Positions 9,525-18,111 of a stretch of DNA of 36,910 nucleotides are shown here, one piece after another. The notes below the pieces were generated by a model, which saw only the letters and a list, made by a program, of their open reading frames with translations, did not search any database and was not told where the DNA came from. The position numbers and the translations under genes were made by a program. Location: NCBI GenBank assembly GCA_036391875.1, contig DASVZA010000012.1, positions 1-36,910 of the forward strand, in the 5' to 3' direction. This DNA is from Parasulfuritortus sp036391875. GTDB taxonomy: Bacteria; Pseudomonadota; Gammaproteobacteria; Burkholderiales; Thiobacillaceae. Every line of letters begins with the position of its first letter. The stretch's first letter is position 1.

Positions 9525-11872
9525 CCGGCCCCGCTCCGGCAACGCCCGCAGCCGGCCCGGGCCTGACCACGGCCGAGGCAGCCCAGCGGCTGGTCCGTTA
9601 CGGCCCGAACGAGGTCGCCGAGGAAAAGCCCCATCCGCTGCTCGTCCTGCTGCGCAAGTTCTGGTCGCCGGTGCCCTGGATGCTGGAGGCGACCATCCTG
9701 CTCCAGCTCGCCCTCGGCAAGACGGACGAGGCCACCGTGATCGCCGTCCTGCTGGTGGTCAATGCCGTCCTCGGCTTCATCGAGGAAGGCCGCGCCGGCA
9801 AGGCCCTGGCCCTGTTGCGCCAGCGGCTGCACATCCAGGCCCGGGTGCTGCGCGACGGCCGCTGGCAGCGTCTGCCGGCACGCGAGCTGGTGCCGGGCGA
9901 CCTGGTCCACGTGCGCATGGGCGACATCGTGCCGGCCGACCTGAGGCTGGCCGAGGGCCAGGCCCAGTTCGACCAGTCCAGCCTGACCGGCGAATCACTG
10001 CCGGTCGAGGCCGGCCCCGGCGCCGACGCCTGGTCGGGCTCGGTGGTGACGCGGGGCGAGGCCAGCGGCGAGGTCACGGCCACCGGCGCCGGCACCCGTT
10101 TCGGCAAGACCGCCGAACTGGTGCGCGAGGCCAAGACGGTCAGCCACCTGGAGGCGGTCATCTTCGGCATCGTCAAATACCTGGTGATCCTGGACATCGG
10201 CCTGGTCGCGGCCCTGCTGGTCTACGCCGTGGCGACCGGCATGGCCCTGACCGAGGTGGTGCCGTTCGCCCTGATCCTGCTGGTCGCCTCGGTGCCGGTG
10301 GCCCTGCCGGCGACCTTCACCCTGGCCACCGCGCTCGGCTCGCTGGAACTGGCCCGGCGCGGCGTGCTGGTGACCCGCCTGTCGGCCATCGAGGAGGCGG
10401 CGGCGATGGACGTCCTGGCCAGCGACAAGACCGGCACCATCACCGCCAACCGGCTGAGCCTGACGCAACTCGTCCCGGCCCCCGGGGTGGCCGAAGACGA
10501 CCTGCTGCGCTGGGCGGCGCTGGCCTGCGACGAGGCGACCCAGGACCCGATCGACCTCGCCATCCTCGCCGCCGCGCGCGAACGCGGGCTGCTGGCCGAC
10601 CCGCCCCGTCGCCTCCGCTTCACGCCGTTCGACCCGCAGACCCGGCGCTCCGAAACGCTGTTCGAGGCGGACGGCCAGACCCGCCGGGCCATCAAGGGCG
10701 CGGCGGCCGAGGTCGCTGCCCTGGCCGGCGACGGCGACGTGACCGCCGGTGTGGAGGCCCTGGCCGCCGCCGGCTACCGCGTGCTGGGCGTGGCCGAAGG
10801 CCCCGACGACGCGCTCCGCTTCGCCGGCCTGGTCGCGCTGGAAGACCCGCCGCGGCAGGATTCCGTCGCCCTGGTCGAAAGCCTGCGTAACCTCGGCGTG
10901 CGGGTGGTGATGGTGACCGGCGACGGCCAAGCCACGGCGCAGACCGTGGCCCGGGCGGTCGGCATCGGCGAGCGCGCCTGCCCGGCCCGACTGCTGGCGG
11001 AAAACGCCACGCGCGCCATCTCGGAATGCGACGTCTTCGCCCAGGTCTTCCCGGAGGACAAGTTCCACCTGGTGCAGGCCCTGCAAAGCGCCGGCCACGT
11101 CGCCGGCATGACCGGCGACGGCGTCAACGACGCACCGGCGCTCAAGCAGGCCGAGGTCGGCATCGCCGTGGCCAACGCCACCGACGTGGCCAAGGCGGCG
11201 GCCAGCCTGGTGCTGACCAACCCGGGCCTGAGCGACGTGGTGGCGGCGGTCGAGACCAGCCGGCGCATCTACCAGCGGATGCTGACCTACACCCTGAACA
11301 AGATCATCAAGACCCTGGAGATCGCCGTCTTCCTCAGCATCGGCGTGATGCTGACTGGAGTGTTCGTGATCACGCCCCTGCTCATCGTCCTGCTGCTGTT
11401 CACCAACGATTTCGTCACCATGTCGATCGCCACCGACCGGGTCGAATATTCGCGCAAGCCCGAACGCTGGCGGATCGCCTCCCTGATGCTGACGGCGGCG
11501 CCGCTGGCGGCGCTGATCCTGGTGCTGTCCTTCTCGGTGTTCTTCGCCGGCCGCGACCTGCTCCACCTGCCCCTGCCCGAGCTGCAGACCCTGATCTTCG
11601 TCATGCTGGTGTTCACCGGCCTGGGCAACGTCTACCTGGTGCGCGAGCGGCGCCATTTCTGGCAGTCGCGCCCCAGCCGCTGGCTGCTGCTCGCCACCGT
11701 GCTCGACCTCGTTGTCGTCACCGTGCTCGCCACCCAGGGCATTTTGATGGCGCCGATCAGCCCGGCATTGCTGGCGGGGCTATTCGTGGTGGCGCTGGGC
11801 TATCTGGTGCTGCTCGACTTTGTGAAGATCAGGATCTTTGCGCGGTTCGGGTTCGGGCGGGCGCCAGGGTGA
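9521..11872 (+). CDS. P3A-type plasma-membrane H+-ATPase
   Basis: A P-type ATPase of 783 residues, starting at the ATG that overlaps the uspA stop. Upstream codons in this frame run through uspA in another frame and are not part of it. Order: N-terminal cation-ATPase domain (TTAEAAQRLVRYGPNEV), actuator domain with TGES, phosphorylation loop DKTGTIT with Asp302, and the hinge MTGDGVNDAPALKQAEVG. The M4 segment LLVASVPVALPATFTLATA and the run ATDVAKAAASLVLTNPGLSDVV match proton-pumping P3A enzymes rather than calcium or heavy-metal pumps. It should export protons at the cost of ATP, for pH homeostasis or membrane energisation. No frameshift is seen. Confidence 0.9.
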   Translation: MTGPAPATPAAGPGLTTAEAAQRLVRYGPNEVAEEKPHPLLVLLRKFWSPVPWMLEATILLQLALGKTDEATVIAVLLVVNAVLGFIEEGRAGKALALLRQRLHIQARVLRDGRWQRLPARELVPGDLVHVRMGDIVPADLRLAEGQAQFDQSSLTGESLPVEAGPGADAWSGSVVTRGEASGEVTATGAGTRFGKTAELVREAKTVSHLEAVIFGIVKYLVILDIGLVAALLVYAVATGMALTEVVPFALILLVASVPVALPATFTLATALGSLELARRGVLVTRLSAIEEAAAMDVLASDKTGTITANRLSLTQLVPAPGVAEDDLLRWAALACDEATQDPIDLAILAAARERGLLADPPRRLRFTPFDPQTRRSETLFEADGQTRRAIKGAAAEVAALAGDGDVTAGVEALAAAGYRVLGVAEGPDDALRFAGLVALEDPPRQDSVALVESLRNLGVRVVMVTGDGQATAQTVARAVGIGERACPARLLAENATRAISECDVFAQVFPEDKFHLVQALQSAGHVAGMTGDGVNDAPALKQAEVGIAVANATDVAKAAASLVLTNPGLSDVVAAVETSRRIYQRMLTYTLNKIIKTLEIAVFLSIGVMLTGVFVITPLLIVLLLFTNDFVTMSIATDRVEYSRKPERWRIASLMLTAAPLAALILVLSFSVFFAGRDLLHLPLPELQTLIFVMLVFTGLGNVYLVRERRHFWQSRPSRWLLLATVLDLVVVTVLATQGILMAPISPALLAGLFVVALGYLVLLDFVKIRIFARFGFGRAPG

Positions 11873-11990
11873 GCGGTCGATCAGGTATCAAGCTCCGCCG
11901 CGCAATTTGGTCTGACTATAACCAGAATACGCAATGTGATGGCGGGTGGCCCACTGCGATAGTTCTTCCTCGGCCTGCTAAACTCACTCG

Positions 11991-13487
11991 ATGCCATTCA
12001 ACACCCCCGCCCACCGCCTCGCCGCCGTCCTCGTCCTAGGTTTCGCCTCCGGCCTGCCCCTGGCCCTGACCGGCCAGGCCATGCAGGCCTGGCTGGCGGT
12101 GGACGGGGTCGACATCGCCACCATCGGCTTCCTCGGCCTGGTCGGCATACCCTACACCTTCAAGTTCCTCTGGGCGCCGCTGATGGACCGCTTCGAACCG
12201 CCCTGGCTGGGCCGCCGGCGCGGCTGGCTGGTGCTGACGCAGCTGGCGCTGGCAGGCGCGCTGGCCTGGATGGCCGGCCTGTCGCCCAAGGACGGTGCCG
12301 GCACCTTCGCCGCCGCCGCCCTGCTGGTCGCCTTCCTGTCCGCCTCGCAGGACGTGGTGATCGACGCCTACCGGACCGACGTGCTGACGGCGCGCGAGCG
12401 CGGCCTGGGCGGCTCGCTCTCGGTGTTCGGCTACCGGCTGGCGATGATCGTCTCGGGCGGCGTAGCCCTGATCTGGGCCGACCAGTGGCAGAGCTGGCCC
12501 CGGGTCTACCTGACCATGGCCGGCATCATGGTCGCCGCCGCCGCCGTGTCGCTCACCCTGCTGCCCTCGGTGAGCGGCGAGTCGCGGCCGCTGGCCTCGG
12601 AGCCGAAGCGCGAGCTGGCCGGCTTCGCCGCCATGGTGGCGGGTTTCGCCGCCGGCTGGTTCGCCGCCCGCTACCTGCTGATCGGCCTCGGCCTGAATCC
12701 GGACGACCCGGACCGCTGGCTGCGCCTCGCCTTCATCCTGGCCCAGCTGGCCGGCGCCCTGCCGCTCGGCTGGTGGGCGGCGCGCCGGGTCGGCTTCGAG
12801 ACCATGAGCCGCTCGCTGGAGAGCTACTTCAGCCAGTCCGGCGCCTGGGCCTTCCTGCTCCTGATCGTGCTCTACAAGCTGGGCGACGCCTTCGCCGGCA
12901 CCTTGACCACGCCCTTCCTGATCAAGGGCATGCTGTTCACCCAGGCCGAGGTCGGCATCGTCAACAAGATCATCGGCATCTGGCTGACCATCCTCGGCGC
13001 ACTGCTGGGCGGTGCGATCATGCTGCGCCTCAACCTGTACCGCTCGCTGCTGCTGTTCGGCGTGTTGCAGCTGGTGGCGATCTTCGGCTTCTGGCTGCTG
13101 GCGGTGTCGGGCAAAGGCGCCTGGGGCGGCTTCACCCTGCCGCCCTTCGACCTCGGTTTCGTGGCGCTGAGCCATCCAACCCGGATCGACAGCCTGCTGG
13201 TCTTCGCCATCGCGGCCGAGAACATCACCAGCGGCATGGGCACCGCCGCCTTCGTCGCCCTGCTCATGGGCCTGTGCAACCACCGCTACACCGCCACCCA
13301 CTACGCCCTGCTCTCGGCCTTCTCGGCGATCGGCCGGATCTACGTCAGCCCGCTGGCCGGCGTGCTGTCGGAAAGCATCGGCTGGCCGGCCTTCTTCATC
13401 CTGGCCATGCTGCTCGGCCTGCCCGGCCTGTGGATGGTCTGGCGCCTGCGCGGCGTCATCGAACGATTGAATTCGGGAACCGCCTGA
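11991..13487 (+). CDS. ampG: AmpG-type MFS muropeptide permease
   Basis: A 498-residue major facilitator with about 12-14 hydrophobic helices. The N-terminus (VLGFASGLPLALTGQAMQAW), the segment GIPYTFKFLWAPLMDRFEPP and the loop SASQDVVIDAYRTDVL are hallmarks of AmpG. AmpG imports GlcNAc-anhydroMurNAc peptides from the periplasm for cell-wall recycling and, in some bacteria, for beta-lactamase induction. No ampC or ampR is in the window. The ATG has no obvious Shine-Dalgarno sequence. The 118-base gap upstream separates it from the ATPase gene. Confidence 0.93.
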   Translation: MPFNTPAHRLAAVLVLGFASGLPLALTGQAMQAWLAVDGVDIATIGFLGLVGIPYTFKFLWAPLMDRFEPPWLGRRRGWLVLTQLALAGALAWMAGLSPKDGAGTFAAAALLVAFLSASQDVVIDAYRTDVLTARERGLGGSLSVFGYRLAMIVSGGVALIWADQWQSWPRVYLTMAGIMVAAAAVSLTLLPSVSGESRPLASEPKRELAGFAAMVAGFAAGWFAARYLLIGLGLNPDDPDRWLRLAFILAQLAGALPLGWWAARRVGFETMSRSLESYFSQSGAWAFLLLIVLYKLGDAFAGTLTTPFLIKGMLFTQAEVGIVNKIIGIWLTILGALLGGAIMLRLNLYRSLLLFGVLQLVAIFGFWLLAVSGKGAWGGFTLPPFDLGFVALSHPTRIDSLLVFAIAAENITSGMGTAAFVALLMGLCNHRYTATHYALLSAFSAIGRIYVSPLAGVLSESIGWPAFFILAMLLGLPGLWMVWRLRGVIERLNSGTA

Positions 13488-13540
13488 CCCCATGCCTTCG
13501 CCAGGGAGGCCATGCCCGGGGATCCGCATTACCCGGGTTC

Positions 13541-13569
13541 GGTAACCTTTTCCCACCGCGCCGGTATAA
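13541..13569 (+). promoter_or_regulatory. candidate ECF-type promoter of the sigma/lepB operon
   Basis: GGTAACC at 13541-13547 and GTATAA at 13564-13569 are separated by 16 bases. The -35-like box has the AAC core common in ECF promoters, and these sigma genes often activate themselves. It would place transcription start near 13576, about 15 bases before the ATG. This is a pattern match only. Confidence 0.35.
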
Positions 13570-13588
13570 CGTTCCGTAACTCGGAACG
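13570..13588 (+). promoter_or_regulatory. inverted repeat immediately before the ECF sigma start
   Basis: CGTTCCG (13570-13576) and CGGAACG (13582-13588) are a perfect 7-bp inverted repeat with a 5-base spacer, ending 3 bases before the ATG at 13592. The right arm contains the only Shine-Dalgarno-like bases (GGAA). If both arms are transcribed, the hairpin would mask the ribosome site. If transcription starts near 13576, it is more likely a DNA-level operator. Confidence 0.45.
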
Positions 13589-13591
13589 CTC

Positions 13592-14131
13592 ATGGACATC
13601 GACGACATCCTTCTCCGCATCCGTGCCGGCGACCGTCAGGCCTTCGCCGAGATCGTGCGGGCTTTTCAAAGCCCATTGTTCCGGTTCCTCGGCAACATGG
13701 GCCTGGGCCGGGGCCAGGTCGAGGATATCGCCCAGGAGACCTTTCTTCGTGCCTGGAACAACCTCGGCCAGTACTCGCCCGGGCTGAGCCGGTTTTCCAC
13801 CTGGCTGTTCACCATCGCACGACGCCTGGCCCTGAATGAAATCGAGCGGGCCGGGAACCGCGCGGAAACGCTCGATGGCAACGACGAAGTCGTCGATCTG
13901 CCCTGCCAGCGCGCCCTCCCCCAGGATGCGCTGGAACAGGCCCGGCGGCATGAAGCCCTGCACCGGGCATTGCGCCGGCTGCCGGCGGCGGATCGCAGCG
14001 TCCTGGCGCTGGCCTACCTGCGGGAGATCGATCTGGCGGACATCGCCCGCATCGAGGGCTGCACCGTAGGCGCCGTCAAGACCCGCCTGCATCGTGCTCG
14101 GAACCGGCTGTCCCAACTCTTGGAGACCTGA
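13592..14131 (+). CDS. ECF-family RNA polymerase sigma factor
   Basis: A 179-residue group IV sigma factor. Region 2 shows the -10 recognition segment DIAQETFLRAW (about 45-55) and FSTWLFTIARRLALNEI (about 68-84). Region 4 ends with the -35 recognition helix-turn-helix DIARIEGCTVGAVKTRLHR. Region 3 is lacking, as expected for ECF factors. The stop overlaps the start of the next small membrane-protein gene, and signal peptidase follows, so these three look like one operon. A candidate self-recognised promoter and an inverted repeat lie just upstream. The target regulon cannot be read from this window. Confidence 0.93.
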   Translation: MDIDDILLRIRAGDRQAFAEIVRAFQSPLFRFLGNMGLGRGQVEDIAQETFLRAWNNLGQYSPGLSRFSTWLFTIARRLALNEIERAGNRAETLDGNDEVVDLPCQRALPQDALEQARRHEALHRALRRLPAADRSVLALAYLREIDLADIARIEGCTVGAVKTRLHRARNRLSQLLET

Positions 14132-14367
14132 TGATGATCGAACACTACGAAGACTTGTTGCAGGCCGGGCGCTACGCACCGCCGGCCGACTTTTCCGATC
14201 GCGTGATGGCCCGGATCATGGACCAGCCCGAACCCAGTTTTGCGGCCCCGCCCCGAACGAGCCGCCCCCAGGCCCAGTGGCTGGCCCTGGCCGCTGCGTC
14301 GCTGCTCGGCGCAATCCAACTTGCCACCTTCATTTTCGGCGTCTGGATAACGGCCAGCGCCAGCTGA
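14131..14367 (+). CDS. small single-pass membrane protein, possible sigma-factor partner
   Basis: A 78-residue protein that I do not recognise as a named family. It has a soluble acidic N-terminus (IEHYEDLLQAGRYAPPADFSD) and one strong transmembrane helix at about residues 50-73. The ATG overlaps the sigma stop, and a GGAG lies at 14122-14125; a second ATG follows at once at 14134. Single-helix proteins cotranscribed with ECF sigma genes are often anti-sigma factors, and the N-terminus would face the cytoplasm as needed. It lacks the zinc-binding HxxxCxxC of ZAS anti-sigma factors. Role is therefore inferred from position only. Confidence 0.75.
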   Translation: MMIEHYEDLLQAGRYAPPADFSDRVMARIMDQPEPSFAAPPRTSRPQAQWLALAAASLLGAIQLATFIFGVWITASAS

Positions 14368-14380
14368 ACAGGAGATCGAC

Positions 14381-15268
14381 ATGGATCCGAACAAACCGCG
14401 CAACCCTCTTACGGCCTTGGCCATGTCCCTGGTGCTGCCGGGATTCGGCCAGCTCTACAACGGCGAGCTGAACAAGGCGATATGGCTGTTCCTCGTTTTC
14501 GCCTTTCTCTGCATTCCCGGCATCGCCCTGGTGGCGCTGTACCTGCCGGACGGGCTGATGATGCCCGCCCTGGTACTCAGCCTGGTCGCAACCTTCTCCC
14601 TCTGGATCTACGGCATGGTCGACGCCTGGCGCGGCGCCAAGGCACGGCCACTCTACAGCCCGGAACGCTGGCAGGTCAGCGGGGTATACCTGCTGGTGGT
14701 CATCCTCTGCGACATCATCGCCCTGCCCATGCTGACCGGCTACGTCCGCAGCCATGTCGTCGAATCGTTCCGCATTCCCTCGACCAGTATGGAACCCGGC
14801 GTCATGCGGGGCGACATCCTGTTCGCCGACAAGCGCTACAACTGCCCCGGCTGCAAGGGGCGCATCCAGCGGGGCGACATCGCCATCTTCGTCTATCCCA
14901 ACAACCGGACCCTGCTCTACATCAAACGCATCATCGCCTTGCCGGGCGACCGGGTCGCCCTCCATGACGGCGCGGTGTCGGTGAACGGGAAACCGCTCTC
15001 TCTTCCGACCAACCCGACCGTCGAGATGGAAGACGGACGGAGCTGGATCGTTCGCCCGGCCGCGCCCGGGGTGGCGAACGTGACCCTGGCCATGACGGTG
15101 CCGCCGGGCGAGGTGTTCGTGCTCGGCGACAACCGTGCCGCGAGCGTCGATTCGCGCGCCTTCGGCATGGTCCCCATGGCCGACGTGGTGGGCCGGGCGC
15201 GGCAAGTCTGGTTGTCGCTCGGCCCCGAGGGCGTACGCTGGGGCAGGCTGGGCAAGGTGTTGCAATGA
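14381..15268 (+). CDS. lepB: signal peptidase I with an extra N-terminal membrane domain
   Basis: A 295-residue leader peptidase, which cleaves signal peptides at the periplasmic face. The catalytic serine is S136 in IPSTSMEPG, the general-base lysine is K182 in YIKRIIALPGD, and box E is GDNRAASVDSR (about 249-259). Unlike a typical LepB it begins with about 80 residues of multi-helix membrane sequence with the motif LPGFGQLYNGELNKAIWLF, which resembles the TM2/GFGQLYNG family of small membrane domains. A CPGC pair at 155-158 lies in the catalytic domain, as in some proteobacterial enzymes. AGGAG is spaced 6 bases from the ATG. Placed behind an ECF sigma gene, it may be a second, inducible peptidase. 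Confidence 0.92.
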   Translation: MDPNKPRNPLTALAMSLVLPGFGQLYNGELNKAIWLFLVFAFLCIPGIALVALYLPDGLMMPALVLSLVATFSLWIYGMVDAWRGAKARPLYSPERWQVSGVYLLVVILCDIIALPMLTGYVRSHVVESFRIPSTSMEPGVMRGDILFADKRYNCPGCKGRIQRGDIAIFVYPNNRTLLYIKRIIALPGDRVALHDGAVSVNGKPLSLPTNPTVEMEDGRSWIVRPAAPGVANVTLAMTVPPGEVFVLGDNRAASVDSRAFGMVPMADVVGRARQVWLSLGPEGVRWGRLGKVLQ

Positions 15269-15393
15269 CGGGCTGGCTGATTCCGCGCAGCCGGGGTTGA
15301 TCAAGCCGGTTCAGGGCGACGCTTGGCACGCCCCCAAGGCCGCCGCCGACTATGATGGTTAGGTGACCTGTATAACGCGGGGGACCGCGCAGC

Positions 15394-18048
15394 ATGCGCA
15401 TCGCCAGCCTGAACGCCGACCAGGCGCTCGCCAGCCTCAACTCGTCCGCCGACGGCCTGACACCCGGCGAGGCGGCGCGCCGGCTGGCCGAGTACGGCCC
15501 CAACCGCCTGGTCGAAGTGGAACGCGAACACTGGCTGCTCCGCTTCGTCCGCCAGTTCACCCACTTCTTCGCCGTCATCCTCTGGCTGGGCGCCTGCCTC
15601 GCCTTCGTCGCCGAGCGCTACCAGCCGGGCGAAGGCATGGCCCGGCTGGGCGTGGCCATCGTCGGCGTGATCCTCATCAACGGCGTGTTCGCCTTCTGGC
15701 AGGAATACCGGGCCGAGCGGGCGATGGCGGCGCTGCGCCGGCTGCTGCCGCAGAAGGTGCGCCTGCTGCGCGGCGGCGCTGCGGTGGAGCACCTGGCCGA
15801 GGCGCTGGTGCCGGGCGACCTCGTGCTATTGGAGGAAGGCGACAGCGTGCCGGCCGACTGTCGGGTGGTGGAGGCGTTCGGCCTGCGGGTCAACACCGCC
15901 ACCGTGACCGGCGAGTCGCGGCCCCAGGCCCGCTCGGCCGAGCCGAGCGACGAGAGTTCGGCGCTCTACGCCCGAAACCTGCTGCTGGCCGGCACCTCGG
16001 TCGTCTCCGGCCAGGCCCGGGCCGCGGTCTACGCCACCGGCATGCACACCGAGTTCGGCCGCATCGCCCACCTGACCCAGACCATGCGGGTCACGGCCAG
16101 CCCGCTGCAAGGCGAGATCGTCCGCCTGTCCCGCCTGGTTGCCGTGCTCGCCAGCGGCCTGGGCGTCGCCTTCTTCCTGATCGGCCAGGCGCTCGGCCTG
16201 CCCTTCTGGCAGAACATGCTGTTCGCGATCGGCATCATCGTCGCCAACGTGCCCGAGGGCCTGCTGCCCACCGTCACCCTATCGCTGGCCATGGCCACCC
16301 AGCGCATGGCCCGGCGCAACGTGCTGGTCCGCCACCTGCCTGCGGTCGAGGCGCTCGGCTCGACCACGGTGATCTGCTGCGACAAGACCGGCACCCTGAC
16401 CCAGAACCGGATGTCGGTGCGCCGGCTCTGGCTGGACGGCCGCTTCGCCGACCCGGACACGCTGACCCCGGAAGCGGCTGAGCGACACTGGGAACTCTGG
16501 CTCGACGCCGGACTCTGCCACAACCTCAAGCGGATCGGCGACGACTGGCAGGGCGACCCGATGGAGGTCGCCCTGGCCGCGCTCGGCCGGCGCTTCGCCG
16601 ATCCGGACGGCTGCCAGCGCCAGGACGAGATTCCGTTCGACACCGACCGCAAGCGCATGTCGGTGACCTGCGCCTCCCCGGCCGGCCGCCGGCTGTACAG
16701 CAAGGGCGCGCTGGAGACGGTGCTCGCCACCTGCGACCGGATCGCGCTCGACGGCGGCATCCGGCCGCTCGGCGATGCGGCCCGGCGCGCCGTGCTGGCG
16801 GCCGAGGACGAGATGGCCGAGGCCGGCCTCCGGGTGCTGGCCTTCGCCTGGCGCGCGCTCGAGGAGGATGAAGCAGCGAGCGAAACAGGATTGGTGCTGG
16901 CCGGCCTGGTCGGGCTGGAGGACCCGCCCCGGCCCGAGGTACCGGGTGCCGTCGCCCGCTGCACTACCGCCGGCATCCGGGTGGTCATGGTCACCGGCGA
17001 CCATCCGCGCACCGCCCTGGCCATCGCCCGCGAGATCGGCATGATCCGCGGCGACCGGCCGCGCGCCATCACCGGCGACGAGCTGCGCCACCTCTCGGCC
17101 AGCCAGCTGCAGCTGGCGCTCGACGCGCCCGAGGTGCTGTTCGCCCGGGCCGCCGCCGAGCAGAAGATGCGCATCGTCGAGGCGCTGCGCAAGAAAGGCG
17201 AGACGGTGGCGGTGACCGGCGACGGCGTCAACGACGCGCCGGCGCTGAAGACCGCCGACATCGGCATCGCCATGGGCATCGCCGGCACCGACGTGGCCAA
17301 GGAGGCGGCCGACCTGATCCTGCTCGACGACAACTTCGCCAGCATCGTCGCCGGCATCGAGGAAGGCCGCGCGGTATTCGACAACATCCGCAAGTTCCTG
17401 ACCTACATCCTCACCTCGAACATCCCCGAGATCGTGCCCTATCTGGCCTTCGTGCTGTTCCGCATCCCGCTGCCGCTGACCGTGATCCAGATCCTCGCGG
17501 TCGACCTCGGCACCGACATGCTGCCGGCCCTGGCCCTGGGCGCCGAGCGGCCCGACCCGGCGGTGATGGCCCGGCCACCACGGGCGCGCGGCGAGCGCCT
17601 GCTGAACTGGCCGCTGGTGGCACGCGCCTACCTGTTCCTGGGGGTCATGGAAGCGGCCGCGGCCATGGCCGCCTTCTTCCTGCTGCTCAGCGCAGCCGGC
17701 TGGCACTACGGCCAGGGCCTGATGCCGGCCGATCCGGTCTATCTGAAAGCGACCACGGCCTGCCTGGCCGCCATCGTCGCCGGCCAGGTGGCCAACGTGT
17801 TCCTCTGCCGGCATCCGCGCCGCTCGATCCTCTCGGCGGCGCCGGCCAACCCGTTGCTGCTGCCGGCGGTGGCGGCCGAACTGGGCGCCGTCCTGTTCAT
17901 CGTCTACACCCCGGCCGGCCACTGGCTGTTCGGCAGCGCGCCGCTCGGCGCAGGCACCTGGCTGGCCGCGATCCTGTTCGCCCTGGCCATGCTGGCGCTG
18001 GAGGAGGCGCGCAAAGCCTGGGTACGCCGTCGCAGCGTGAGGCACTGA
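15394..18048 (+). CDS. P2-type cation ATPase resembling Na+,K+-ATPase (P2C)
   Basis: An 884-residue P-type ATPase with the full order: N-terminal domain, actuator TGES, M4, phosphorylation site DKTGTLT with Asp330, nucleotide domain, hinge TGDGVNDAPALKTADIG, and six C-terminal helices. M4 reads IIVANVPEGLLPTVTLSL and the following LPAVEALGSTTVICCDKTGT resembles the alpha subunit of animal Na,K-ATPase. M5-M6 has TSNIPEIVPYLAF and AVDLGTDMLPALALGAE, again the P2C pattern and unlike the Ca2+-pump M4 sequence. Export of Na+ or exchange for K+ is plausible but not proven. No beta subunit is visible. It converges on uvrD with a 63-base gap. Confidence 0.9.
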   Translation: MRIASLNADQALASLNSSADGLTPGEAARRLAEYGPNRLVEVEREHWLLRFVRQFTHFFAVILWLGACLAFVAERYQPGEGMARLGVAIVGVILINGVFAFWQEYRAERAMAALRRLLPQKVRLLRGGAAVEHLAEALVPGDLVLLEEGDSVPADCRVVEAFGLRVNTATVTGESRPQARSAEPSDESSALYARNLLLAGTSVVSGQARAAVYATGMHTEFGRIAHLTQTMRVTASPLQGEIVRLSRLVAVLASGLGVAFFLIGQALGLPFWQNMLFAIGIIVANVPEGLLPTVTLSLAMATQRMARRNVLVRHLPAVEALGSTTVICCDKTGTLTQNRMSVRRLWLDGRFADPDTLTPEAAERHWELWLDAGLCHNLKRIGDDWQGDPMEVALAALGRRFADPDGCQRQDEIPFDTDRKRMSVTCASPAGRRLYSKGALETVLATCDRIALDGGIRPLGDAARRAVLAAEDEMAEAGLRVLAFAWRALEEDEAASETGLVLAGLVGLEDPPRPEVPGAVARCTTAGIRVVMVTGDHPRTALAIAREIGMIRGDRPRAITGDELRHLSASQLQLALDAPEVLFARAAAEQKMRIVEALRKKGETVAVTGDGVNDAPALKTADIGIAMGIAGTDVAKEAADLILLDDNFASIVAGIEEGRAVFDNIRKFLTYILTSNIPEIVPYLAFVLFRIPLPLTVIQILAVDLGTDMLPALALGAERPDPAVMARPPRARGERLLNWPLVARAYLFLGVMEAAAAMAAFFLLLSAAGWHYGQGLMPADPVYLKATTACLAAIVAGQVANVFLCRHPRRSILSAAPANPLLLPAVAAELGAVLFIVYTPAGHWLFGSAPLGAGTWLAAILFALAMLALEEARKAWVRRRSVRH

Positions 18049-18111
18049 ATTATTCCGCCGGAGAAGCGAAAACCCAGCCGATCGATACGCTGGATGCCTC
18101 CTGTCATGCGC

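Noticed and set aside
13515..13552. Terminator after ampG formed by two CCCGGG words
   Set aside because: CCCGGG is self-complementary, and the following T-rich stretch is short and interrupted. It is not convincing.
15323..15339. Second sigma-54-like promoter before the P2C ATPase
   Set aside because: TTGGCACG is present, but the required TTGC at the right spacing is replaced by CAAGG. Only half of the element exists.
15323..15356. Sigma-70 promoter TTGGCA...TATGAT before the P2C ATPase
   Set aside because: The spacer is 22 bases, too long for a functional sigma-70 promoter.
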